Shown here: positions 10,555 to 17,948 of the stretch, in pieces
How positions within the stretch are numbered: the first letter of the stretch is position 1
How the letters are laid out: every line of letters starts with the position of its first letter
Assembly (NCBI RefSeq): GCF_007833355.1
Contig: NZ_CP020914.1
Span: 2,590,047-2,654,046 of the forward strand
DNA: 64,000 nt
From: Denitratisoma sp. DHT3
GTDB lineage: Bacteria > Pseudomonadota > Gammaproteobacteria > Burkholderiales > Rhodocyclaceae
Direction of reading: 5' to 3'
Translations under genes and position numbers: made by a program
Notes under the pieces: generated by a model
The model's database searches: none
Told to the model about the DNA's origin: nothing
Seen by the model: only the letters and a program-made list of their open reading frames with translations

Positions 10555-10836
10555 ATGAATTTCGAATGGGATGAAGCGAAGAGCGACGCGTGCTTTCTGG
10601 AACGCGGATTCGATTTCGCGTACGCAGCCAGAGCCTTCTTCGACCCGGAGCGTCTGATCCAGGCCGATACCCGGCACAGCTACGGCGAAGAGCGCTACCA
10701 GCTGATGGGCCGCATCGAACAGCGATTGTTCGTAGTGATCTATACCCCCAGGCATGACGCCATCCGCATCATCTCGGCACGCAAAGCCAACCAGCGAGAG
10801 GACAAGCACCATGAAAACAGTACGCGTGACAATTGA
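10555..10836 (+). CDS. brnT: BrnT-family (DUF497) ribonuclease toxin
   Basis: Encodes 93 residues. NFEWDEAKSDACFLERGFDF matches the BrnT/DUF497 opening (a WD..K...N..KHG.dF pattern), and RYQLMGRIEQRLFVVIYTPR followed by IRIISARKANQRE matches its C-terminal strands and catalytic Arg/Glu region. Family members are RelE-fold ribonucleases. The canonical His of KHG is replaced here by Glu-Arg (LERG), which could affect activity. It overlaps the next gene by 26 bases, in toxin-first order as is standard for brnTA. Confidence 0.8.
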   Translation: MNFEWDEAKSDACFLERGFDFAYAARAFFDPERLIQADTRHSYGEERYQLMGRIEQRLFVVIYTPRHDAIRIISARKANQREDKHHENSTRDN

Positions 10837-11146
10837 TCCCGCCGTTCCAGCCTCACTGGCCTCTGGACGTATCGATCCTGCCCGTGTGGACGCCACCACC
10901 GAGAACGACATCGCCAGGCAAGCCGCGGCGGACGAGGCGGAGGCCATGCAGGATGCGGCGAAATTCGCACGGCGGGTTCGCAAGCGCCTGGGGTTGAGCC
11001 AAGCGGAATTCTCGGAACGGATCGACGTTCCGCTGGAGACCATCCGCAACTGGGAGCAAGGCAAGCGTTGCCCCACAGGTGCAGCCAAGTCCCTGCTCAA
11101 AGTGCTGGACAAGGCTCCCGAGGCCGCACTGGCTGCCTTGCATTGA
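10811..11146 (+). CDS. antitoxin with C-terminal XRE-type helix-turn-helix (BrnA-like partner)
   Basis: Encodes 111 residues. The N-terminal ~50 residues form a flexible, acidic, toxin-binding segment. Residues ~55-108 hold an XRE helix-turn-helix (KRLGLSQAEFSERIDVPLET, then IRNWEQGKRCPTG). Start 10811 has GAGAGGA upstream; a longer in-frame start at 10754 would overlap the toxin much more. Canonical BrnA antitoxins carry a ribbon-helix-helix-like domain, so this HTH partner is a variant pairing. It likely neutralises the toxin and represses at the palindrome 10529-10545. Confidence 0.8.
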   Translation: MKTVRVTIDPAVPASLASGRIDPARVDATTENDIARQAAADEAEAMQDAAKFARRVRKRLGLSQAEFSERIDVPLETIRNWEQGKRCPTGAAKSLLKVLDKAPEAALAALH

Positions 11147-11413
11147 CACTGTTTTGCCATAGGGGGCAGACCACGGCTCTCCATGTCAAACGGTGAGCGA
11201 TTGCGTCCCCATGTCGAGCCCATCGCCTTGCCACCTATGCCGCGCCATTACTGAGTGTCATGGAAGGTTGCTGGTCGAGTCGCGGTCAAGTTGAGCGAAT
11301 CCGTCCCCTGCAATGAGGGAACGGAAAACCGTGGTCTGTCTCTGAGGTTTCCCCTATTACTCCGCTTTTTCCCTTGAAAACGTGGGGTTTGGAGATGCCC
11401 GTTGGGAAAAGTG
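11147..11413. other. gene-poor stretch with inverted CAGACCACGG ends
   Basis: No convincing gene. CAGACCACGG (11167-11176) recurs inverted as CCGTGGTCTG (11329-11338), each followed outward or inward by similar pyrimidine-rich words and GTCCCC motifs. This resembles the ends of a small decayed mobile or REP-type element, but no transposase remnant is visible. Confidence 0.35.
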
Positions 11414-11869
11414 CTATGCGGCGATTTGCAGCACCTTCATGATCGGCAACCGCTTCTCGGCGAAAGTCTGGGCCTGAGCCGTAAGCTCGACCAGATTCTC
11501 CTCGGCGGATTCCAGTGTCTTGCCTTCCTTCATGATTCTCTGGCCTTGCATGGAAAGAATCCCCCAGATGAACTGCGCCCATTCACTCGGCTGTTTTCTG
11601 CCCTGGCTCAGGGCCAACAGAAACAATTGCTCAAAGCGGCTGACCGCGATACCACCACCGGTAACCGGGCTGGCGAGGTAACTCACGTCGTTGCCGCCGC
11701 GAGCCTTGTGCATCAGGTGGGCGTTGAGCCTGTCGCACTGCTTGCGGGCCTTGCCGATGACGATGTCGTCTTGCGCCAGGCTCAGATGTCCCGCTCCCAC
11801 CAGCACCAGCACGGCCTGAATGTGGGAAGAAACAGGGCCAGACTGAGCTGACCCGGGCAGGACGGACAC
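11414..11869 (-). pseudogene. C-terminal remnant of a protein with a methyltransferase regulatory domain
   Basis: Encodes 151 residues. From about residue 15 the sequence (AVLVLVGAGHLSLAQ, then CDRLNAHLM, GIAVSRFEQLFLLAL, and a final AEKRLPIMKVLQIA) resembles the C-terminal region of SAM-dependent methyltransferases carrying the methyltransferase regulatory domain. The catalytic methyltransferase half, which should precede it, is absent: the frame closes just upstream of 11869 with no ribosome-binding site. Such genes often sit near S-layer loci in betaproteobacteria, and a truncated S-layer-like gene lies directly upstream on the same strand. The family call is from memory and moderate. Confidence 0.5.
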
Positions 11870-11950
11870 TTCAATAGGAGACTGTCCCCTTTTGCTCGCG
11901 CACTTCGTTCGCTGTGATCAACTTACGGTGGGACTTGCTCCCACAAGAGT

Positions 11951-11970
11951 GCGCCCGTGTCGGGCATACA
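11951..11970. repeat. 20-bp element shared with 15275-15294
   Basis: GCGCCCGTGTCGGGCATACA here and GCGCCCGTGCCGGGCGCATA at 15275 are close direct repeats. Both lie just beyond the terminators of the S-layer-like gene and the thiolase gene, and they bracket the 3.3-kb S-layer region. Confidence 0.55.
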
Positions 11971-11971
11971 T

Positions 11972-12005
11972 AAAAAACTCCCCGCCTCCTTGCGGGGGCG
12001 GGGAG
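11972..12005 (-). terminator. intrinsic terminator of the S-layer-like gene
   Basis: On the minus strand, stem CTCCCCGCC / GGCGGGGAG (12005-11997 and 11986-11978) is followed by six T residues (11977-11972). It lies 49 bases after the stop codon of the S-layer-like frame. Confidence 0.85.
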
Positions 12006-12053
12006 CTCGGTTTTACCCGACCCCTGGCCGGGCCGGGGGTATCTCCGGAGAGA

Positions 12054-15023
12054 TCAGGCCAGCGCGAGGGTGCTGTGGGTGGCGTTCCACGAGGCGCTGG
12101 TCAGATCGACGCCGGTCAGCTTGATGACCAGGTCTTCGCCGTTGGCGAAGGCGCCGGTCGTCGAGACGCCGCTATCGACCACCACGTAGGAGTCGCCATG
12201 GAACATGAACCAGATCGCCTGACCGACGGCGGCATCGGTGCCTGCGGTGACGGCGTTACCGTCGTTCTCCACCTTGATCTGCTCCATGGCGGCGGTCACG
12301 TAGTTGGCGAACACCGCCGTGCCTTCGTCCAGAACGGCTGCCAGCTTGGAGAAGGAAGCCGCATTCTCGGTGGCACCGCCATCTTCGAAGAATTGCAGCT
12401 TCAGCAGATCGCCGGCGCTAAAGTCGGTGATGGTGCTGTAGGTGTTGGCTTCCTTGTTGCCCGCAGTCGACGAAGCGGCCGTCAGCACGAACAGGTCGTT
12501 GTCCGCGCCGCCGGTCAGCTTGGCGCCGTTGGTACCAGCGATCAGCGTGTCGTTGCCCGCGCCGCCATTGAGCACGTCGGCCTTGGCCGTTGCACCGGTC
12601 GACGCCGTCAGCACGTCCTTGCCCGAACCGCCGGTGATGGTCATGGCGACCGCACCGTTGGCCGATGCCGTCAGGCCGCCCGTCAGGCTGTGGGCGTCGA
12701 TGGTGGCGAGCTTGTTGGTCGCGGCGTCCAGCGTGAGGGTCAGGCCGGCGTTGCCGGTGACCGCCAGGCTGGTGGCGCTGTCGGCCTTGAGCGTGAGGGT
12801 GTGGGTGGAGATGCCATTGGCGACGTTGGTGTCGGTCGCGGTCAGGTTGATGGTCTCGACGTTGGCAGCGGTCAGCAGGCCGCTCGCCAGGGTGCCGTCC
12901 TTGCTCAGGATGACGTTCAGCACGTCGGCGGTACTGGTAGCGGCGTCCTTGACACCAACGGTATAGCCAGTGGTGGGATCCGTGGTGAGGACGACCGTGC
13001 CGTTGCTGGCCAGGTTGTTCAGCGTCAGGGTGCCCGTGCTGCCAGAGGTGGTCACGTAGTTGGTGAAGCCGAGGTTCTCCAGGTTGATCGTGTTGTTGCC
13101 GGCGGCATCATTGATCAACAGGCGCTCGAAGCCGTCGAGCTTCTCGGCGAACGCGGTGCTGCCGCTGAGCGTGGCCGCACCGGCCGTGGCCAGTGACAGG
13201 GTGTCGGTGCCATCGCCGCCCTTGAGCGTCACCGTCGGCGCGGTCGTACCCACGAACACCAGCGTGTCGTCGCCGGCGCCGAGGTCGATGGCCTTGGTGG
13301 CCGCCGTGGCGTTGCTGAAGGTCACGATATCCTTGCCGGCGCCGCCGGTGTAGGAAGTCGCGGTGCTGTCGAGGGTGAAGGTCGCCGTACCGGTGAAGCC
13401 GGTGGTGTTGATGGCGGTGGCGGCGGTCAGGCCGGTGGCGGTAGTACCCGCCACGCTGCCGCTGCCGGCGACGACGTTGACGGTCTTGGCCGAGGCAGAC
13501 TTGAGCGTGGCCGTGCCAGCGCCGTTCACGGTGGCGTTGAGCGTGGTGGTGCCCGCCGCAACGTCGATGGTGCCGCTCACGTTGGTGGCCGACAGGGCCA
13601 GGGTGGTGGCGGCGCTGTCGATGGTCATGCTGCCACCGTTGGCCAGGGTGACGGTGTCCAGGGCGGTGTTGGTGGCGCCTTGCACTTTGTTGCCGGCAGC
13701 TGCGTAGCCATCGACATTCACGGTCTTGAGGGCGGCCGCGCCGGTGATGTCCACCACACCTGCGACAATGCCCATCTTGCCGCCGGCCAGCGTGGCGTCG
13801 TGCGCCTTGCCATCGGTGGTGGTGATGGTCGTTGCGGAGCCATCGCCGCCATCCGCCAGGTCGGCGGGGTTACTATTAGGCGTGGTGCTGGTGAAGACCA
13901 CGGTGTCGCCGTTGGCGGCACCCGACGTCCAGCCGGTGAACACACCCGTGTAAACGCCCTTGGTGGCCAGCGCGCCGCTCTGCGTATCGCCGGCGGTAAC
14001 CAGCGTGCCGTAGGCGGCGCCGTTGATCAGGTTGGCAAAGGCCGCGGCCACTTCCGTGGCGGTCATGGCGACCGTGGCGGTGAGGGTCAGGCCACCCATG
14101 ATGACCGTCTTGCCGGCAGCCAGCGCGCCGAACTTGACGCTCGCGGTTTCGGTGACGCCGCCGGTGGTGTTGGCTGCATCCACCTTGCTCACAGCGGCAT
14201 CCTGTTTCACCGTGACGTCGGTAGTGGTGGTGCCGGCCTTGATAGTGACGGCGCTTTGGGTGACCTTGTAGTTGGTCGCGCCAGTCTTGGCTGCGGCCGC
14301 CGAGCTGTCGCTGGTGGCTTTTTGTGTCACGGAGATGGTCTTGCCACCATCGATCTTGATGGCGCCGAGTGTGACGTCAGCGGCGGTAGCTGCGGTGTAA
14401 GCCGCGCCAGTGGAGTTCACCACCACGGCGCCGGAGGGGTCGGCGGTCGTACCAGGCACTTGACCGATATCGAGCGCACCCGTGGTCACGCCGCTGACAG
14501 TAACGGTCACGTCAGTGCCGCCGTCGATCTTGATGTCGCCCGTACCTTGCTGTGTGTCGGTAACGGTGATGGTGCCCGTACTGGCTATGGTCTGGCCAAT
14601 GTCCATGTCGACGTCTGCGGTGGCATCGTTCACGACGATATCCTTGCCGCCGTCGATGGTAGCCTTGCCAATGCCAATGACACCGGAAACCGAGATGTTC
14701 TGCGCGGCAGATGCCGTCACACCCGCCGTATCCGTTGCCTTGGTGACCTTCACATCGGTCACATCGGCGGCGGTAGTGGTGTCGAGGGTGAACGCCTTCG
14801 TCGCCTGCACCTCGATGACTTCGACGCTGCTGATGTTGGGCAGGGTGATGGCAGGGGTGGCCGAGTTATTGAAGGCGATCTTCAGCGTATCGGTACCAGC
14901 GCCGCCATTGACGATGTCCTGCGGGCTGATAGTGTTCATTTCGGCATTGGCGTTATCGATCGAGCCGATGATCGTGTCATTGCCAGAAGTGCCCGAAACG
15001 TTATCCAGGCCCTTAGTGAGCAA
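12054..15023 (-). pseudogene. 5'-truncated S-layer / RTX-like beta-strand-repeat protein
   Basis: 989 residues, extremely rich in Ala, Thr, Gly and Val and poor in Cys. VSGTSGNDTIIG appears at 9-20, GGAGKDIVTFSN and DLGAGDDTLVFVG past the middle, and VLNGGAGNDTLIAGTNG with TGGADNDLFVLT near the C-terminus. These nonapeptide-type calcium motifs and the C-terminal layout match type I-secreted S-layer or surface proteins. Full-length relatives begin with an N-terminal (often DUF4214) module before the first GTSGNDT repeat. Here that module is missing: the frame opens at a TTG with a TGA four codons upstream, no Shine-Dalgarno and AT-richer unrelated DNA beyond. A strong terminator remains. It may be a silent cassette, a decaying remnant, or have an unseen start. 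Confidence 0.7.
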
Positions 15024-15342
15024 ACTAATCTGTCAAAATCACAACCAACTGATTAATAAGATATTTTCCAGGTAAAACAACCAGCTTTCCAGGTGCTTCC
15101 GGTACTCTTCCGGTAATCCGTTCCGGAAAAAAGCCCCGAAATATGACTTCTGAATGGCGCAAAACACCATCAACCCCATGATTTCCCTTGGTTTTGACGG
15201 AGAACCCCACTGCCAAAACCTTCCGGTACTCTTCCGGTTTTCGTCGTCCCGTCGGATGTGGTGTCCTGAAGGCTGCGCCCGTGCCGGGCGCATATGAAAA
15301 CGGCCGGCATGATGCCGGCCGTCTCGACTGCGTAAGTGCGCG
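15024..15342. other. AT-richer gap with a 19-bp direct repeat
   Basis: No supported gene. CTTCCGGTACTCTTCCGGT occurs exactly at 15096-15114 and again at 15220-15238, and single CTTCCGG/TTCCGG words are scattered between. Base composition is clearly lower in GC than either flank. Two short minus-strand frames exist but match nothing I recognise. The sharp change at 15023, where S-layer-like coding begins, suggests a recombination or insertion boundary. Confidence 0.6.
15296..15322 (-). terminator. terminator of the thiolase/DUF35 operon
   Basis: On the minus strand an 11-bp perfect stem (15322-15312 with 15310-15300) is followed by TTTT (15300-15297). It lies 20 bases after the thiolase stop codon. 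Confidence 0.7.
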
Positions 15343-16524
15343 TTATTTCTTCAGGATCACCGAGGAACCATGGCCGAAGAGCCCCTGGTTGGCGGTGATG
15401 CCGACCTTGGCGCCCTCCACCTGGCGGCCTTCGGCCTGGCCGCGCAGCTGCCAGGTCAATTCGCAGATCTGGGCCAGGGCCTGGGCCGGCACCGCTTCGC
15501 CGAAGCAGGCCAGACCGCCGGAAGGGTTCACCGGAATGCGGCCGCCCACCTTGGTCTCGCCGGCACGCAGCAGTTTCGCGGCCTCGCCGCGCGGCGCCAG
15601 TTGCAGGTCTTCGACCCAGTCCAGTTCCAGGGCGGTGGAGAGGTCATAGACCTCGGCCACGCTCACGTCCTTGGGCGCGATGCCGGCTTCTTCGTAGGCC
15701 TTGGCCGGCACTGCGGCGCGGAAGCTGAAGGCCTGGGCGACGGCCGCCGAATCGGTGGCGATGTCGGGCATTTCCACGTGGGCATTGGCGAAGGTCGGCG
15801 TCACCGTGGAAATCGCGGCGATGCGCACCGCGTCGCCGCGGCCGAGTTTCTTCGCGTAGTCCAGGCTGCACACCACGATGGCGGCGCCGCCGTCGGAGGT
15901 GGCGCAGATGTCCATCAGACGCAGGGGATCGGCCACCATGGGGGAGGCCGCCACGTCCTCGCGGGTGAACAGCTTGCGATAGCGGGCGTTGGGGTTGCGG
16001 CTGCCGTGCTCGGCGTTCTTCAGCTTCACCGCGGCGAAGTCGTCCAGGGTGTCGCCGAACAGATCCATCCGCCGCCGCGCGTAGAGGGCGAAATAGGTGG
16101 GGTTGGTGATGCCCATGTAGAAGCGCACCCAGTCCGGGTCCTCGGGACGGTAGCCCTTGGCCGGGGCCAGGAAGCCCTTGGGCGTGGTGTCGGCGCCCAC
16201 CACCAGGGCCACTTCGCACTGGCCGGAGAGAATCTTGGCGCGGGCGGCGGCCAGGGCCTGGGAACCGGAGGCGCAGGCGGCGTAGGAGGTGTTCACCTCG
16301 CAGCCGTTCCAGCCCAGGGCCTGGGCAAAGGTGGCGCCGGCCACGTAGCCGGGATAGCCGCAGCGCATGGTGGCGGCGCCGGAGACGAACTGCACGTCCT
16401 TCCAGGCGACGCCGGCGTCCTTCAAGGCGGCCCGGGCGGCGGCCACGCCGTACTCGACGAAATTGCGGCCCCACTTGCCCCAGGGGTGCATCCCCACCCC
16501 GAGAATCGCGATATCTTGGCTCAT
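15343..16524 (-). CDS. thiolase-fold enzyme of the SCP2/lipid-transfer (Ltp2-like) type
   Basis: Encodes 393 residues. The nucleophile-region Cys84 is present in YAACASGSQAL. However, the GHP histidine of degradative thiolases is replaced (NPSGGLACFGEAVP from 333), and the C-terminal catalytic Cys is absent (NQGLFGHGSS near 378-387). This pattern is typical of SCP2-type thiolases, including acyl-CoA aldolases such as Ltp2 that cleave steroid side chains together with a DUF35 protein. The DUF35 gene is immediately upstream on the same strand, which supports a two-subunit complex. A C-C lyase role on a CoA ester is therefore likelier than thiolysis; the substrate is unknown. Confidence 0.85.
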   Translation of the reverse strand: MSQDIAILGVGMHPWGKWGRNFVEYGVAAARAALKDAGVAWKDVQFVSGAATMRCGYPGYVAGATFAQALGWNGCEVNTSYAACASGSQALAAARAKILSGQCEVALVVGADTTPKGFLAPAKGYRPEDPDWVRFYMGITNPTYFALYARRRMDLFGDTLDDFAAVKLKNAEHGSRNPNARYRKLFTREDVAASPMVADPLRLMDICATSDGGAAIVVCSLDYAKKLGRGDAVRIAAISTVTPTFANAHVEMPDIATDSAAVAQAFSFRAAVPAKAYEEAGIAPKDVSVAEVYDLSTALELDWVEDLQLAPRGEAAKLLRAGETKVGGRIPVNPSGGLACFGEAVPAQALAQICELTWQLRGQAEGRQVEGAKVGITANQGLFGHGSSVILKK

Positions 16525-16548
16525 CTATTGTTCCTCAAACATGAAAGA

Positions 16549-16603
16549 GCAGCTTTTCCGCCGGGCCGGGCTTTCCCACGACTGCCACGATTGGGAAAAG
16601 CAA
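16549..16603 (+). repeat. partial mosaic hairpin repeat (M1 only)
   Basis: GCTTTTCCGCCGGGCCGGG begins like module M1, but the 3' arm (TTGGGAAAAGC) is reached through a different, longer loop. It lies tandem to copy B between the thiolase and DUF35 genes. Confidence 0.7.
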
Positions 16604-16644
16604 GTGAAGGGAAGGGAGGTGCGCCGAAGAGCGAGACCCAACGA

Positions 16645-16785
16645 AGCTTTTCCGCCGGGCCGCCCCAAGGAAAAGCGGCACGCGGCGCCAGCCGCAACCC
16701 ATCGGTGCCGCTACAGCGCTCCCCGTAATATCGAGCGCAGCGAGCAAATAAGAACCCCCCGGAGGGGGGCGAAGGGGGGCGAACC
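16645..16785 (+). repeat. mosaic hairpin repeat, copy B (full length)
   Basis: All five modules are present in the same order as copy A: GCTTTTCC/GGAAAAGC stem, GGCACGCGGC block, CGCTACAGCG, TCGAGCGCAGCGAGC, and the C6/G6 hairpin with a second G-run. It separates two genes that probably belong to one operon and lies antisense to their transcript. Confidence 0.85.
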
Positions 16786-16788
16786 CAC

Positions 16789-17217
16789 TCACACCGGTTT
16801 CCATTTCCAGATCTGCCTGGCCTGGTCGCCGTCCTCGTGGAGGGTCTCCAGCACCATGCGCATTTCCTGGCCCACCTTGAGCTGCTCGACGCCCACGCCG
16901 GTCACCACCTGGCCCAGCACGATCATCTTCTCCTGATCCAGCTCCACCGCCGCGATGGCGAAGGGCTCGTAGGGCTCGGCCGCGATGAAGGGCTCGGGCG
17001 GTTTGTAGCAGGCGTTGGTGTAGGACCACACCTTGCCCCGGTTGGACAGTGGCACTTCGTCGAACTCGGTGCTGTCGCAAACGGGATTGCGGCAGTAGGT
17101 GGTCAGCTTGGGGAAGAAATAGGTGCCGCATCCCTTGCAGCGGGTGCCGATGAGATGGGGGTTGTCGGCATCCATGGTGTACCAGCCGTCGATGGCGGGT
17201 ACCTGTTGCTTGCTCAT
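16789..17217 (-). CDS. DUF35 zinc-ribbon/OB-fold protein, partner of the thiolase-like enzyme
   Basis: Encodes 142 residues. A rubredoxin-like zinc ribbon has Cys27, Cys30, Cys42 and Cys47 (CKGCGTYFFP, CRNPVC), followed by an OB fold (GKVWSYT, ELDQEKMIVLGQVVTGVG). Such proteins form complexes with thiolase-fold enzymes (for example ChsH2-Ltp2, or acetoacetyl-CoA thiolase/HMG-CoA synthase in archaea) and bind the acyl-CoA moiety. The ATG at 17217 has AAAGGAGG just upstream. The thiolase-like gene follows 264 bases downstream, separated by repeats. Confidence 0.9.
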   Translation of the reverse strand: MSKQQVPAIDGWYTMDADNPHLIGTRCKGCGTYFFPKLTTYCRNPVCDSTEFDEVPLSNRGKVWSYTNACYKPPEPFIAAEPYEPFAIAAVELDQEKMIVLGQVVTGVGVEQLKVGQEMRMVLETLHEDGDQARQIWKWKPV

Positions 17218-17329
17218 GGTCGAACCTCCTTTTAAGGAGGCGCAAGGATACTACGGCTCGCCCGACCGCTGGCAGCCGGGCGGTTATGGCGGATAATGCG
17301 CGCTTCTTTCAATCACGGCTTTTCCCACC

Positions 17330-17935
17330 ATGTTTACTGGCATCGTCGCCGCGGTCGGCAAGATCACCGAACTCCAGCCTCTGGAAAAAGGCCTGCGCCT
17401 GAGCATCGCCGCGGGCGGCCTGGACATGAGCGACGTCGGCCTGGGCGATTCCATCGCCTGCAACGGCGTCTGCCTCACCGTCGTCGAATTCGGCGCCGAC
17501 CACTTCAAGGTCGACGTCTCCCGCGAGTCCCTCGACTGCACCGTCGGCCTGGACGGGACCAACGAACTCAATCTGGAAAAGGCCCTGCGCCTGGCCGACC
17601 GCCTCGGCGGACACCTGGTCACCGGCCATGTCGACGGCGTCGGCGAAGTGATCCGCTTCGCGCCGATCGGCGAATCCCACGAGCTGGTGATCCGCGCCCC
17701 CAAGGCGTTGGCGCGCTACATCGCCCGCAAGGGTTCGATCGCGGTCAACGGCGTCTCGCTCACCACCAACAGCGTCGACGGCACCGACTTCTCGATCAAC
17801 CTGATCCCCCACACCGTGGCGGTCACCGCCCTCAAGCACCTGAAGTCCGGCAGCCGGGTCAACCTGGAAGTCGACGTGATCGCCCGTTATGTGGATCGGA
17901 TGGACGAGGCCGATGCCGATCCGCGCCTGAAGTAA
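17330..17935 (+). CDS. ribE: riboflavin synthase, alpha chain
   Basis: Encodes 201 residues with the two lumazine-binding repeats expected of the family. The N-terminus MFTGIVAAVG is diagnostic. The paired repeats are seen in GDSIACNGVCLTV (first) and KGSIAVNGVSLTTN (second), with INLIPHT near the end. It catalyses dismutation of two 6,7-dimethyl-8-ribityllumazine to riboflavin; the substrate comes from RibH, encoded at 27008. It is thus separated by about 8 kb from ribBA-ribH. gshA follows 13 bases after its stop. Confidence 0.96.
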   Translation: MFTGIVAAVGKITELQPLEKGLRLSIAAGGLDMSDVGLGDSIACNGVCLTVVEFGADHFKVDVSRESLDCTVGLDGTNELNLEKALRLADRLGGHLVTGHVDGVGEVIRFAPIGESHELVIRAPKALARYIARKGSIAVNGVSLTTNSVDGTDFSINLIPHTVAVTALKHLKSGSRVNLEVDVIARYVDRMDEADADPRLK

Positions 17936-17948
17936 GTCCCACCCGATC

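Noticed and set aside
11892..13196. 434-residue plus-strand frame opposite the S-layer-like gene (and a second one at 13680-15056)
   Set aside because: Both are low-complexity mirror images of the Thr/Ala-rich coding strand. The minus strand has recognisable repeats and a terminator.
15025..15293. Two short minus-strand frames upstream of the truncated S-layer gene
   Set aside because: Neither matches a known family, they overlap each other, and both run across the 19-bp repeats. No clear ribosome-binding site.
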